A model generated the notes under the pieces. It was not told the DNA's origin. It made no database searches and saw only the letters and a program-made list of their open reading frames with translations. Both the position numbers and the translations under genes were made by a program. DNA of 64,000 nt. It comes from Pseudomonas sp. GGS8 (GTDB lineage Bacteria; Pseudomonadota; Gammaproteobacteria; Pseudomonadales; Pseudomonadaceae). Of this stretch, positions 7,508-16,241 are shown piece after piece. How positions within the stretch are numbered: the first letter of the stretch is position 1; each line of letters starts with the position of its first letter. The stretch covers positions 4,343,501-4,407,500 of the forward strand of contig NZ_JALJWF010000001.1 of assembly GCF_024168645.1 (NCBI RefSeq), in the 5' to 3' direction.

Positions 7508-9205
7508 ATGATCCGATACCTTAAGGAACTGTTGCTGGTTCTGTATTTACTCAAGAGTTACGACTATTACCTCGATCGTCTCGACGCATTGGGCATCGGT
7601 TTGCCGATGTTGCTGTATGGCGGGATGTTCGTGGTGCTGACGATCGTGCTGTTCATGACCGCGTACATACGACAGACGTTGATCCGTCATTTGTTCGCGC
7701 TGGCGATGTTTGGCTCGGCGGTTTTCTTTGACGTCTATACGCATGTGACCGCCAGTTACCTGACTTACAGCAGCTTTGTGTCGCTGGTGTATTCCGGCGG
7801 GTTCATTCAGGAGGCGGCTTACCAGTACCGCAATGCGATCATCAGCGCGATGGTCAGTGGCTTGTTGTTGCTGTTGGGTATCGGGCTCAAGCCGCGTCGA
7901 CGGCTGCCATTGTCGGGACCGCTGTTGGTGGCAGCGCCGGTGCTCGGCGTGCTGCTGCTCAGTGTCGTGCTGTTCGTGAGGGCGGGCGAGGGCGCCCGTG
8001 GCTTGCCGATCATGTACACGCCGTTGGCCTATCTGAATCTGTTTACCTATGAAGCGCTGCACAACACCGTCGGCCCGCGCGAACCGGTGAGCCTGGCGCG
8101 TGTCGATCAGCCGGTGAGCCACGACATCGTACTGATCATCGACGAGAGCATTTCCGGTAACTACCTGGACATCAACACGCCGTTCGGTGTGCACAGCAAC
8201 CTCAAGCAAACGCATCCGGGCGTGGACATCTTCAATTACGGCTACGCCGCGTCCATCGCCAATTGCAGCGCCGACACCAACGTCACCCTGCGCTATGGCG
8301 GCACCCGCACCGACTACATGCGGATCAACACCACGCTGCCGTCGATCTGGCAGTACGCGAAAAAGGCCGGGCTGCGTACGGTTTACATCGATGCCCAGCG
8401 CACGGGCGGCAACTTGCAGAACCTGATGAACAATGCCGAGAAGCAAGACATCGACGAGTTCGTGCAATTCGACCAGACCAGTGTGCGTGACCGTGACATG
8501 GCCGCGGCAGCCAAGCTGATCGATCTGCTCAACGACAGCACGCCGGAACTGGTGGTGATCAACAAGGTCGGCGCGCATTTCCCCGTGAACGACAAATACC
8601 CGGACGCGTTCATGGCTTACCGCCCAACCTTGCCTCGGGGGCAGTTTGTCGAGGTGGCGGACACCGGTAAGCGCGATGGCTTCAACGGTCAGCCGGATGA
8701 TTGGGTGCTGTACCGCAATGCCTACAAAAATACTGTGCTGTGGAATGTCGGAGAGTTCTTCGCACGGGTTTTCGCCCAGGCGGATTTACGCAATGCGCTG
8801 CTGATCTACACCTCGGACCATGGGCAGGATTTGCATGAGCGCGGTAACCCGGGGCTCAACACTCATTGCGGCAGTGATCCGGTGGAGGAGGAGGGGTTGG
8901 TGCCGTTGGTGGTGATTTCAGGCAGTGATTTGAAGACCCTGGACTGGCAAACACAGTTGCCGGCCAACAAGGATCACTCCAGTCACTACAACATCTTCCC
9001 GACGTTGCTGCAGTTGATGGGCTACGACCTGGCCGGGATCGAGGCGGTGTATGGCAAACCGTTGAGCGTGTCGACGGCGGATGACTTCACCTTCAACTAT
9101 CGCTTCAATGCGCGGCTCGGCGCTGTGCCGGCGTGGAAGTACATTGACCTGAACAGCATTGTGACGCCGGGGGCGGCGATGCCGAGTGTGGCGGTGGGGG
9201 AGTGA
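7508..9205 (+). CDS. EptA-like phosphoethanolamine transferase / alkaline-phosphatase superfamily membrane protein
   Basis: 565 residues. About five membrane helices fill residues 1-165, then a periplasmic alkaline-phosphatase-fold domain follows. Recognisable sites are IVLIIDESISGNYLDI (metal-binding acidic residue, about 205-220), SIANCSADTNVTLR with Thr257 where EptA enzymes carry the nucleophilic threonine, INKVGAHFPVND, and YTSDHGQDLHERG near the C-terminus. Such enzymes move phosphoethanolamine from phosphatidylethanolamine to lipid A, glycans or other envelope acceptors. It diverges from the exopolysaccharide operon, so decoration of that polymer is possible but unproven. Assignment to the superfamily is secure; the substrate is inference. 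Confidence 0.75.
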   Translation: MIRYLKELLLVLYLLKSYDYYLDRLDALGIGLPMLLYGGMFVVLTIVLFMTAYIRQTLIRHLFALAMFGSAVFFDVYTHVTASYLTYSSFVSLVYSGGFIQEAAYQYRNAIISAMVSGLLLLLGIGLKPRRRLPLSGPLLVAAPVLGVLLLSVVLFVRAGEGARGLPIMYTPLAYLNLFTYEALHNTVGPREPVSLARVDQPVSHDIVLIIDESISGNYLDINTPFGVHSNLKQTHPGVDIFNYGYAASIANCSADTNVTLRYGGTRTDYMRINTTLPSIWQYAKKAGLRTVYIDAQRTGGNLQNLMNNAEKQDIDEFVQFDQTSVRDRDMAAAAKLIDLLNDSTPELVVINKVGAHFPVNDKYPDAFMAYRPTLPRGQFVEVADTGKRDGFNGQPDDWVLYRNAYKNTVLWNVGEFFARVFAQADLRNALLIYTSDHGQDLHERGNPGLNTHCGSDPVEEEGLVPLVVISGSDLKTLDWQTQLPANKDHSSHYNIFPTLLQLMGYDLAGIEAVYGKPLSVSTADDFTFNYRFNARLGAVPAWKYIDLNSIVTPGAAMPSVAVGE

Positions 9206-9232
9206 GATGTTGAGTGATTGAGCGGGCCTCTT

Positions 9233-9319
9233 CGCGGGCAAGCCCGCTCCCACAGGGGGCGATGGTGTACGCAAGGTTTGGGGACACCTCAATCACCTGT
9301 GGGAGCGGGCTTGCCCGCG
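9233..9319. repeat. Inverted pair of Pseudomonas REP elements (REPIN-like)
   Basis: A 24-base element at 9233-9256 (starts CGCGGGCAAGCCCGCTCCC) recurs as its exact reverse complement at 9296-9319, separated by 39 bases. Each has the internal GCGGGC/GCCCGC stem and the CTCCCACAGG tail typical of pseudomonad REPs. The pair lies between two rightward genes and could fold as a long hairpin or stabilise the upstream mRNA. Confidence 0.92.
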
Positions 9320-9402
9320 AAGGCGTCAGACCGCTCAACCAAAGATTATCGGGTGTACTCTCTCTATCCTTGCCCCACGCTCATCAAAGAGAGTTTCCCT
9401 TC

Positions 9403-10071
9403 ATGCTCCACGTCCAGGGCGTCTTCAAAAGCTACACCACCCCCCAAGGCCCATTGCCGGTGCTGCAAGGCGTCGACCTCACGTTGAAACCCGGCAGCAG
9501 CCTGGCGCTGATGGGCGAATCGGGCAGTGGCAAAAGCACCTTGCTGCACCTGATCGCCGGCCTGGACAAGGTTGATCGCGGCAGCATTCGCAGCGGTGAG
9601 CATCGGCTGGAGCAGATGAACGAAGGCCAATTGGCCCACTGGCGGCGCACCGAAATCGGCCTGGTGTTTCAGCAGTTCAACCTGATCGGCAGTTTGCGGG
9701 TCGAGGATAATCTGGCGTTTCAGGCGCGTCTGGCCGGGCGCCACGATCCGCGTTGGCAGGCGCATCTGGCGCAACGTCTTGGGTTGCTGGATCTGTTGCA
9801 GCGCTATCCGGAACAACTGTCTGGCGGGCAACAGCAACGAGTTGCGCTTGGCAGGGCATTGGCCTCACAACCGAAACTGCTGCTGGCCGACGAACCCACC
9901 GGCAGTCTCGATGAAGCCACCAGCGATGAGGTGTTGAAGTTGTTGTTGGAGCTGCTCGACGACAGCCCGACGACGTTGTTGATGGTCACTCACAGCCCAA
10001 GGGTCGCCGCTCGACTGGCGGAAAAAGTGGTGCTGCACGGTGGCCGTCTGGCTGGCGCGGACGAGCGCTGA
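9403..10071 (+). CDS. ABC transporter ATP-binding protein (LolD/MacB type)
   Basis: 222 residues from the ATG at 9403; the frame stays open further upstream but through REP sequence, so that part is not coding. Walker A is GESGSGKST (residues 38-46), the Q-loop region is LVFQQFNLIGSLRVEDN, the signature LSGGQQQR is at 139-146, and Walker B is LLLADEPTGSLDEAT. These are hallmarks of the LolD/MacB/FtsE class that drives type VII (mechanotransmission) ABC systems. The partner permease follows directly. The transported or extracted substrate is not evident. Confidence 0.9.
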   Translation: MLHVQGVFKSYTTPQGPLPVLQGVDLTLKPGSSLALMGESGSGKSTLLHLIAGLDKVDRGSIRSGEHRLEQMNEGQLAHWRRTEIGLVFQQFNLIGSLRVEDNLAFQARLAGRHDPRWQAHLAQRLGLLDLLQRYPEQLSGGQQQRVALGRALASQPKLLLADEPTGSLDEATSDEVLKLLLELLDDSPTTLLMVTHSPRVAARLAEKVVLHGGRLAGADER

Positions 10072-10072
10072 A

Positions 10073-12544
10073 GTGCGGGTTTTTCGCGAGACATTGCGGG
10101 CGCTGCTCAGCCATTGGCGGCAACACCCGGTGCAATTTTTCAGTGTGCTGACCGGGCTCTGGCTCGCCACCAGCCTGCTGACCGGCGTGCAGGCGCTGAA
10201 CAGTCAGGCGCGGGAAAGCTACGCGCGGGCCAGTCAGTTGATCGGCGGCGAACCTCAAGCCAGCCTCAGCGCGCCCGGCGGCGGGGTGTTCCCTCAGCAA
10301 TTGTTTATCGACCTGCGCCGCGCGGGTTGGCCGGTATCGCCCGTGTTGCGAGGCCGGGTGACGCTCAAGGGCCATGAAGACCAGCGCTTGCAGTTGATGG
10401 GCATTGAACCGGTGTCGCTGCCGGCCGGTTCCGCAGTGGCCGGCCGGTCGTTGCCGATCGAGCAGGTTGTCGAATTCTTCACGGCCCCGGGCAGCACCTG
10501 GATTTCGCCGCAAACCTTGCAGGCGTTGGGCATGAGCGAAGGTGAAACACCGCTGGCCCAGAGCGGTATCACCTTGCCGCCCCTGCGTGCCCAACCCGAC
10601 ATGGCCCCCGGTGTATTGCTGGTGGACATCGGCTTCGCCCAGCAGATTCTGCAGATGCCCGATCAATTGTCGCGCCTGCTGTTGCCCAAGGATTTCACCG
10701 CGACCTTGCCTGATCGGCTCAAGGGCCAACTCCAGCTCATCAGTAGCGGCGAAGAAAACAATCTCGCGCGCCTGACCGAGAGCTTCCACCTGAACCTCGA
10801 TGCCTTGGGCTTTCTGTCGTTCGTGGTTGGCCTGTTCATCGTGCACGCGGCGATTGGCCTGGCGCTGGAGCAACGTCGAGGCTTGCTCAGAACCCTGCGT
10901 GCCTGTGGTGTCAGCGCGCGGATGCTGATTGCTGGCCTCGCCGTGGAGTTGGGTGGTCTGGCACTGATCGGTGGTGTCGCCGGTGTGGTCAGCGGCTACC
11001 TGCTGGCCGGTGTGCTGTTGCCGGATGTCGCCGCCAGTTTGCGCGGCTTGTACGGCGCCGAAGTGCCGGGCCAGTTGAGCCTCAGCCCGCTGTGGTGGTT
11101 CAGTGGTATCGGTCTGAGCTTGCTCGGCGCGTTGCTGGCTGGTGCCAACAGTTTGTTGCGAGCGGCGCGTTTGCCGTTGCTGGCGCTGGCCGATCCACAA
11201 GCCTGGCATCAGGCCCACGCGCGCTGGTTGCGGCGCCAGGGTTGGGTCGCGGCGATGACTGCGCTGATCGCGTTGTTGGCGTTGATGTTCGGCGACAGCC
11301 TGAGCAGTGGCTTCGTGCTGATGGCCGCGTTGTTGATCGGTGCCGCACTGGCCTTGCCGGTGGTGTTGAACAGCGTGCTCAACCGAGTGCTGCGGCACAG
11401 TCGTTCGGTGCTCGGCCAATGGTTTGTCGCCGACTGCCGTCAGCAGTTGCCGGCCCTGAGCCTGGCCCTGATGGCGCTGTTATTGGCGCTGGCGGCGAAC
11501 ATCGGCGCCGGCAGCATGACCGCCGGTTTCCGCCAGACCTTCAACAACTGGCTCGAACAGCGCCTGACCGCCGAGTTGTATGTCAGTCCGCAAAATCCGG
11601 CCCAGGCTCGAGAGCTGCACAGCTGGCTCAAACAACAACCCCACGTCAGCGCGGTACTGCCGAACTGGCAAGTGTCGATCCAGTTGCAGGGTTGGCCGGC
11701 GGACGTCTTCGGCGTGATCGATCACCCGACCTATCGCCAGCACTGGCCGCTGCTGGAAGCCTTGGGCGACGACCCTTGGGAGCGACTGGCCAAAGACGAC
11801 GCGCTGATGATCAGTGAGCAACTGGCCCGGCGGTTGAAGGTGCGCCTGGGTGATCACATGACCATTGCCACGCCCAATGGTCCATGGTCGCCACGGATCG
11901 TCGGGATCTACGCCGACTATGGCAATCCCAAGGGGCATCTGTTGGTCAACATCAATCACCTGCTGCGCGGCTGGCCGCAGCTGACACCCACCCGTTTCAA
12001 CCTGCGCATCGCGCCGGCATCGATTCCCGCGTTCCTGACCGCGCTGCAAGCGCGCTTCGCCCTGGACGACAGCCGCATCGTCGACCAGGCCCGGCTCAAG
12101 GGTTGGTCCACACAAGTGTTCGAGCGTACCTTCGCCGCCACCGCCGCACTCAACAGCCTGACGCTTTGCGTCGCGGGCGTGGCACTGTTCATCAGCCTGC
12201 TGACCCAGAGCCAGAGTCGCCTCGGACAACTCGCGCCACTGTGGGCGTTGGGCGTGACGCGGCGACAGTTGATGCTGCTCAACCTCGGGCAAACCTGGTT
12301 GCTCGCTCTGCTGACGTTGGTGTTGGCATTGCCGTTGGGCATCACATTGGCGTGGTGCCTGGACACAGTGATCAACGTTCAGGCCTTCGGCTGGCGCTTG
12401 CCGCTACGGGTGTTTCCACTGCAACTGTTGCAGTTGATGGGCCTGGCCTTGCTCGCCACGTTGCTCGCATCGGCGTGGCCGTTGTACTCGCTGTATCGCA
12501 CGCAACCGGCGGATCTGCTGAGGACGTTTTGTCATGAAGATTAA
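10073..12544 (+). CDS. FtsX/LolC-type ABC permease, duplicated
   Basis: About 823 residues from a GTG at 10073, two bases after the ATPase stop. A GTG at 10040, overlapping the ATPase gene, is the alternative. It has an N-terminal helix (VQFFSVLTGLWLATSLLTGVQAL), a first periplasmic domain, a cluster of helices at about 245-460 including LIAGLAVELGGLALIGGVAGVVSGYLLAGVLL, a second periplasmic domain with a MacB-like region, and C-terminal helices. This two-repeat FtsX architecture matches permeases of lipoprotein- or lipid-handling ABC systems working at the periplasmic face of the inner membrane. It is translationally linked to its neighbours; the stop lies 11 bases inside the next gene. Confidence 0.85.
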   Translation: MRVFRETLRALLSHWRQHPVQFFSVLTGLWLATSLLTGVQALNSQARESYARASQLIGGEPQASLSAPGGGVFPQQLFIDLRRAGWPVSPVLRGRVTLKGHEDQRLQLMGIEPVSLPAGSAVAGRSLPIEQVVEFFTAPGSTWISPQTLQALGMSEGETPLAQSGITLPPLRAQPDMAPGVLLVDIGFAQQILQMPDQLSRLLLPKDFTATLPDRLKGQLQLISSGEENNLARLTESFHLNLDALGFLSFVVGLFIVHAAIGLALEQRRGLLRTLRACGVSARMLIAGLAVELGGLALIGGVAGVVSGYLLAGVLLPDVAASLRGLYGAEVPGQLSLSPLWWFSGIGLSLLGALLAGANSLLRAARLPLLALADPQAWHQAHARWLRRQGWVAAMTALIALLALMFGDSLSSGFVLMAALLIGAALALPVVLNSVLNRVLRHSRSVLGQWFVADCRQQLPALSLALMALLLALAANIGAGSMTAGFRQTFNNWLEQRLTAELYVSPQNPAQARELHSWLKQQPHVSAVLPNWQVSIQLQGWPADVFGVIDHPTYRQHWPLLEALGDDPWERLAKDDALMISEQLARRLKVRLGDHMTIATPNGPWSPRIVGIYADYGNPKGHLLVNINHLLRGWPQLTPTRFNLRIAPASIPAFLTALQARFALDDSRIVDQARLKGWSTQVFERTFAATAALNSLTLCVAGVALFISLLTQSQSRLGQLAPLWALGVTRRQLMLLNLGQTWLLALLTLVLALPLGITLAWCLDTVINVQAFGWRLPLRVFPLQLLQLMGLALLATLLASAWPLYSLYRTQPADLLRTFCHED

Positions 12545-13604
12545 AGTCGGCGTGTTGTTACTGGCGTTGCTGAGCGGCTGTGACAACACGCCAGCACCGG
12601 AAAAAGGCTTCGCCGGTCTCGGCCATCAGGCCGCGGCATTTACCCCAGTGGTGCCCGGGCGAGTTTTCAATTTCCCGGCGGACCATGGCGCCCACGATGG
12701 CTTTCGCATTGAATGGTGGTACGTCACCGCTAACCTCAAGGACGATCAGGGCCATGAGTTCGGCGCGCAATGGACGCTATTCCGCAGCGCCTTGAAAGCG
12801 ACGCCCGAGCAACCCGGTTGGGCCAATCAGACCATCTGGCTGGGCCATGCGGCCGTGACATCCGCCACAGCACACCATGCCGCCGAACGCTATGCCCGAG
12901 GCGGCGTCGGCCAGGCTGGAGTAAGCCTGACGCCGTTCAACGCATGGATCGATGACTGGCGCTTCAGCAGTCAGGCTTCCGATGAAAACCCGTTGGCAGA
13001 CCTGCAAATCAGCGCCCGCGACAAGGCGTTCAGCTACCAGCTTCGACTGACCTCAACCCGGCCACTGGTGCTCCAGGGAGACAAAGGCTTCAGCCAGAAA
13101 TCTGAACAAGGCCAGGCGTCGTACTACTACAGCCAGCCGTTTTTCCAGGCCAGCGGCACCCTGGAAATCGATGGCAAAACCTACACCGTCAACGGCCCGG
13201 CCTGGCTCGACCGCGAGTGGAGCAGCCAACCGCTGACTGCCAACCAGACTGGTTGGGACTGGTTCTCCCTGCACCTGGACAGTGGCGAACAGGTAATGCT
13301 CTACCGCATGCGGCAAAAGGACGGCGCGCCATACCTCACCGGCACCTGGATCGACGCTCAAGGGCAGACGCAGCGGCTGCAAGCCGATGACATCAGCCTC
13401 ACACCGCAAGATACCGCCAGGGTCGCCGGGCGTTCGATGCCTGTGCGCTGGTCGATCAAAATCCCGGGCAAGCACCTCGAAATCACCATCGACGCCCTCA
13501 ACGCAAAGGCCTGGATGGACTTGCGCATTCCCTATTGGGAAGGGCCGGTGCGGCTGAGCGGCAGTCATGGGGGGCAGGGGTATCTGGAGATGACCGGGTA
13601 TTGA
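12534..13604 (+). CDS. AttH/CrtC-type lipocalin-like lipoprotein
   Basis: 356 residues starting MKIKVGVLLLALLSGC, a lipoprotein signal with lipidated Cys16. The body carries family motifs of the AttH / carotenoid 1,2-hydratase-like lipocalin group: FNFPADHGAHDGFRIEWWYVTANL near the N-terminus, QWTLFRSAL, GPAWLDREWSSQPL in the middle, and a C-terminal YWEGPVRLSGSHGGQGYLEMTGY. Genes of this family are often found next to FtsX-type permeases, as here. The start lies inside the permease gene. The protein probably binds a hydrophobic ligand in the periplasm or outer membrane; hydratase activity should not be assumed. Confidence 0.82.
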   Translation: MKIKVGVLLLALLSGCDNTPAPEKGFAGLGHQAAAFTPVVPGRVFNFPADHGAHDGFRIEWWYVTANLKDDQGHEFGAQWTLFRSALKATPEQPGWANQTIWLGHAAVTSATAHHAAERYARGGVGQAGVSLTPFNAWIDDWRFSSQASDENPLADLQISARDKAFSYQLRLTSTRPLVLQGDKGFSQKSEQGQASYYYSQPFFQASGTLEIDGKTYTVNGPAWLDREWSSQPLTANQTGWDWFSLHLDSGEQVMLYRMRQKDGAPYLTGTWIDAQGQTQRLQADDISLTPQDTARVAGRSMPVRWSIKIPGKHLEITIDALNAKAWMDLRIPYWEGPVRLSGSHGGQGYLEMTGY

Positions 13605-13814
13605 GTCGGAACTCTTGGCGCCACGCGGTTTTCCTACGTAATGAAGTCTATTACCGGAGCCTGCCATGGGCGACGACCTCAAACCGCCCGACCTTGCCCT
13701 CCAGTATCGAGCTGATCATTACTTGTCCGTATTGATTGTTTTTGTGGGGCGGTTGTATAGAAACAATCAATCTTAAGGGTAGAGCTGGTGGGTTTAAGTA
13801 GTTTGTAAGCGTTG
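13605..13814. other. Intergenic sequence upstream of the GacA box
   Basis: No gene is seen here. The last 70 bases become AT-rich, and TGTAAG at 13804-13809 repeats a half-site of the adjacent GacA box as a direct repeat. No obvious terminator follows the lipoprotein gene. Confidence 0.4.
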
Positions 13815-13832
13815 TGTAAGCAAAGCCTTACA
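13815..13832 (+). promoter_or_regulatory. GacA upstream activating sequence
   Basis: TGTAAG-CAAAGC-CTTACA is an exact match to TGTAAG-N6-CTTACA, the GacA box found in front of rsmX, rsmY and rsmZ in pseudomonads. Its centre lies about 66 bases before the likely start of the RNA described next, which is the usual spacing. A -10-like TATTAAAAT lies at 13873-13881. Confidence 0.85.
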
Positions 13833-13981
13833 AAATTTCACGTTTATACATGAGGACATATCTGCCAAATGCTATTAAAATCCTTGCTGTTCGCCCGGTG
13901 TCAGGGCTCTTTACCGGTGCATGGATTGCCAGGCCATTACACTGGGCGAACACCTTCTTCGGGAGGTGCTGTTTAAAAGTT

Positions 13982-14001
13982 TCGGATATAAGAATGGGCG
14001 A
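13982..14001 (+). repeat. Direct repeat, left copy (sRNA 3' end)
   Basis: TCGGATATAAGAATGGGCGA, within the 3' end of the small RNA, matches 16201-16220 at 19 of 20 positions in the same orientation. The copies are 2.2 kb apart and enclose the hybrid kinase gene. Confidence 0.8.
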
Positions 14002-14025
14002 CCTTAGGGGGCGCCCATTTTTTTT
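13994..14025 (+). terminator. Rho-independent terminator of the small RNA
   Basis: ATGGGCG and CGCCCAT form a seven-pair stem around an 11-base loop, followed immediately by a run of eight T (14018-14025). Confidence 0.85.
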
Positions 14026-14080
14026 GGATGTTAGAACCGGTCCGGGTCAGGCGAACGCCATCAACAGCCAGATTCTGGCG

Positions 14081-15949
14081 TCAACTTGAAATGGCATCCA
14101 CTACCCGAGTGCTGGCCTGGCGCTGCTGTCGGTAATTGGCTGCTCGTTGAAGCACTCGGGTCAAGGATTGAAAGTTTGCCGGTTTGGTTAAAATGTCATC
14201 GGCTCCGGCGGCCCTGAAACGTTCAATCTCGCTCGAAAAAGCGTTCGCAGTGAAAGCAACGATATAGCAAGTATCGCTCAGTGGTTGTTTGCGGATTTCA
14301 CGCATGGCCGCTAACCCATCCATAACAGGCATGTTGATATCCATGAAAATGACATCTGGAGTCGATGCCATACAATGATTGACCGCCTCCAGGCCATTTG
14401 ACGTGAGGTCAGGCGTATAACCCAGTGCCTGTAACATCGCCAGAGCAACTTTCTGGTTAATGGGGTGATTCTCCACCAGCAGGATATCCAGTGGATAATC
14501 CTGGGCAAAAGAGGCGTCGAAACCAACCGCTGCATGATTGTTCTCGACGGGTATCTCCGAGATTGAAAAATGCTCCATGGGGAGTGAGAAGGAGAACGTT
14601 GATCCGACGCCAGGCTGACTGGTAAAGGACAAAGTCCCCTGTTGCGCCTCGACCAGACTCTTGCAAATTGAAAGACCGAGTCCACTCCCGGTAAAGCGTT
14701 GACTGGCCGCCCCTTTAAACTGGGTAAAAGGCTTGAACAGGCTGCTTTGCCGCGCCACGGGGATACCTATGCCGGTATCGTGTATGGAGAAGTCGAGATG
14801 GGCTCGAGGGCCGTAGCCACTGGTCGTGACCATGAGTGATACGTGTCCGGCTTCGGTAAATTTAACCGCATTGCCCAACAAGTTGATCAATATCTGGCGG
14901 AGGCAATCGCTATCGGCCTTGACCCACGGAGGTACGTCCAGTGAGACCTGGGCCTCAAGGGCGATTGGCTTGTCCTGAATGTTTTGCCGGATTATTTCAA
15001 TACTGGATGAAACCAGTGCTCTCACGTCAAATACACGAGGCTTCAATTCAAGTTTGCCCGCTTCGATTTTTGCCAAGTCAAGAATGTTGTCGATAAGAGA
15101 CAACAGGTTTCGTCCACTGGTATGAATCGTTTTTACCAAATTGTTTTGCTCGGGGGGCAGGCCAGACCCAGCCAACAACTCGGTCGCGCCGATGACCCCG
15201 TACATGGGGGTGCGGATTTCATGGCTCATGGTGGCTAAAAATCTGGTTTTGGAACGATCAGCGTCCTCGGCGGCATTTTTTGCCTGATTCAATACCTGTT
15301 CGTTTAATTGCAGTTGCTGAAGATGCGCACGCATGCGTAAAAGGCTGAAGGCGAGAAACACCAGAATGGCAAGGATGATATTGTGCAGGGACTCCTCATT
15401 AAGTTGGTGGTAGTAGTCCGCCAACGTCATCTCCGCCCCCACCACATAAACTGTCCCGTCCTGGGATCTCATTGGGACGAAGACGGCTCGAAAATCCCCC
15501 CAATGATCTGAGTAATCGATCCAGTTGGGCTCGGTGCGCTCGAAACTGTCGAGTAAAGCCTGACTGGCATCTGGATAAGGGTCGAAAAAGCGTACGAAAT
15601 TCTGCTCTTGGATTTCTTTTTTTGATGCGCTGGAACTGACCAGATAAGCTTCTCCAGCGCGTTTGACCACGCTGTAGACAAAGGCGGTGCCCATAGACTC
15701 ATTGAACCTGGAAAGCCGTTGAATGGCATCCCGGTCCTGTGCTTCCGTTTTCGACTGTTTGTCGATCAGATTGTCATGGTAGCGGTCGCCGAGGATGGCC
15801 GAAGCGCCCAATGCGGCATGCAGTAGCTTGCTATTAATCTTTTCGGTGAGATTTTTTTGCGTCTCGGCGTAGAGATAGTAGATATAGCCACTGACACCTA
15901 CGATGTAGACAAAGAGCAAAGTCCATGTTTTCTGTTTGAATTTGAACAT
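14081..15949 (-). CDS. Hybrid sensor histidine kinase/response regulator
   Basis: 622 residues. TM1 is at about 11-28, a periplasmic sensor domain at 29-187 (a Cache-like fold is possible), and TM2 at about 189-204. The dimerisation/phosphoacceptor motif FLATMSHEIRTPM has His243. The ATPase domain carries an N-box (INLLGNAVKFTE, Asn360), DTGIGIP, and GSGLGLSICKSLV. A receiver domain occupies about 486-605 with Asp537 in IFMDINMPVMDG; one acidic-pocket position reads Asn494 (LLVENHP). No Hpt domain is present, so the phosphate must pass to a separate protein. The gene is less GC-rich than its neighbours and is bracketed by a repeat of the small-RNA 3' end. Signal and target are unknown. Confidence 0.88.
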   Translation of the reverse strand: MFKFKQKTWTLLFVYIVGVSGYIYYLYAETQKNLTEKINSKLLHAALGASAILGDRYHDNLIDKQSKTEAQDRDAIQRLSRFNESMGTAFVYSVVKRAGEAYLVSSSASKKEIQEQNFVRFFDPYPDASQALLDSFERTEPNWIDYSDHWGDFRAVFVPMRSQDGTVYVVGAEMTLADYYHQLNEESLHNIILAILVFLAFSLLRMRAHLQQLQLNEQVLNQAKNAAEDADRSKTRFLATMSHEIRTPMYGVIGATELLAGSGLPPEQNNLVKTIHTSGRNLLSLIDNILDLAKIEAGKLELKPRVFDVRALVSSSIEIIRQNIQDKPIALEAQVSLDVPPWVKADSDCLRQILINLLGNAVKFTEAGHVSLMVTTSGYGPRAHLDFSIHDTGIGIPVARQSSLFKPFTQFKGAASQRFTGSGLGLSICKSLVEAQQGTLSFTSQPGVGSTFSFSLPMEHFSISEIPVENNHAAVGFDASFAQDYPLDILLVENHPINQKVALAMLQALGYTPDLTSNGLEAVNHCMASTPDVIFMDINMPVMDGLAAMREIRKQPLSDTCYIVAFTANAFSSEIERFRAAGADDILTKPANFQSLTRVLQRAANYRQQRQASTRVVDAISS

Positions 15950-16200
15950 GCATCACAGCCTCCATACTGTCAGTTCAAGCATAGATTGAAGGCTGGCTGA
16001 AAGCCATCTTTCTCTATGAGGAAATTACTTGACCGGATGGCCAATTTTTTTGGCTTTCTGGGTGGTCACGATTTTGCGGAAGAGTCCACCGTGGCGGAAG
16101 TTTGAAGAATTTTGCTTCTATATCAAGAAACTTGCAGGCGATGTTTTAGCAGCCTCTTGTGAAATGCTGCGTGTATAAATTTGAGGGATGATATTAAACG

Positions 16201-16241
16201 TCGGATATAAAAATGGGCGATCCTGGAGTCGCCGATTTTTA
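16201..16241 (+). repeat. Direct repeat, right copy, with terminator-like hairpin
   Basis: TCGGATATAAAAATGGGCGA (16201-16220) repeats 13982-14001. It continues into GGCGA/TCGCC with an eight-base loop and then GATTTTT, so the terminator hairpin is copied too, although its stem sequence differs. No GacA box precedes this copy and the rest of the small RNA is absent. It may be an integration footprint or a decayed duplicate. Confidence 0.7.

Larger units (their letters stand above)
13889..14025 (+). ncRNA. rsmX: GacA-controlled structured small RNA, RsmX-like
   Basis: The segment downstream of the GacA box folds well. An eight-base perfect stem GTTCGCCC/GGGCGAAC (13889-13896 and 13944-13951) extends inward for four more pairs. 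Inside it is a small hairpin exposing AUGGA at about 13921, an ANGGA motif of the kind bound by RsmA/RsmE. A second hairpin (13951-13968) is closed by a C(UUCG)G tetraloop. A terminator hairpin ends the RNA. By elimination of the usual rsmY and rsmZ neighbourhoods it is most likely rsmX; the symbol is tentative. Oddity: canonical ANGGA motifs are fewer than expected for a strong RsmA sponge, and some sites read AGGG or CGGA. No peptide with a ribosome-binding site was seen. Confidence 0.68.

Noticed and set aside
7547..8578. Minus-strand open frame opposite the phosphoethanolamine transferase
   Set aside because: The plus-strand gene has membrane helices and catalytic motifs; this frame has none.
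9214..9402. Longer N-terminus for the ABC ATPase
   Set aside because: It runs through REP sequence; the conserved domain begins at the ATG at 9403.
9986..11419. Minus-strand open frame of 477 codons
   Set aside because: Opposite to the FtsX-type permease; Gln/His/Arg-rich with no family motif.
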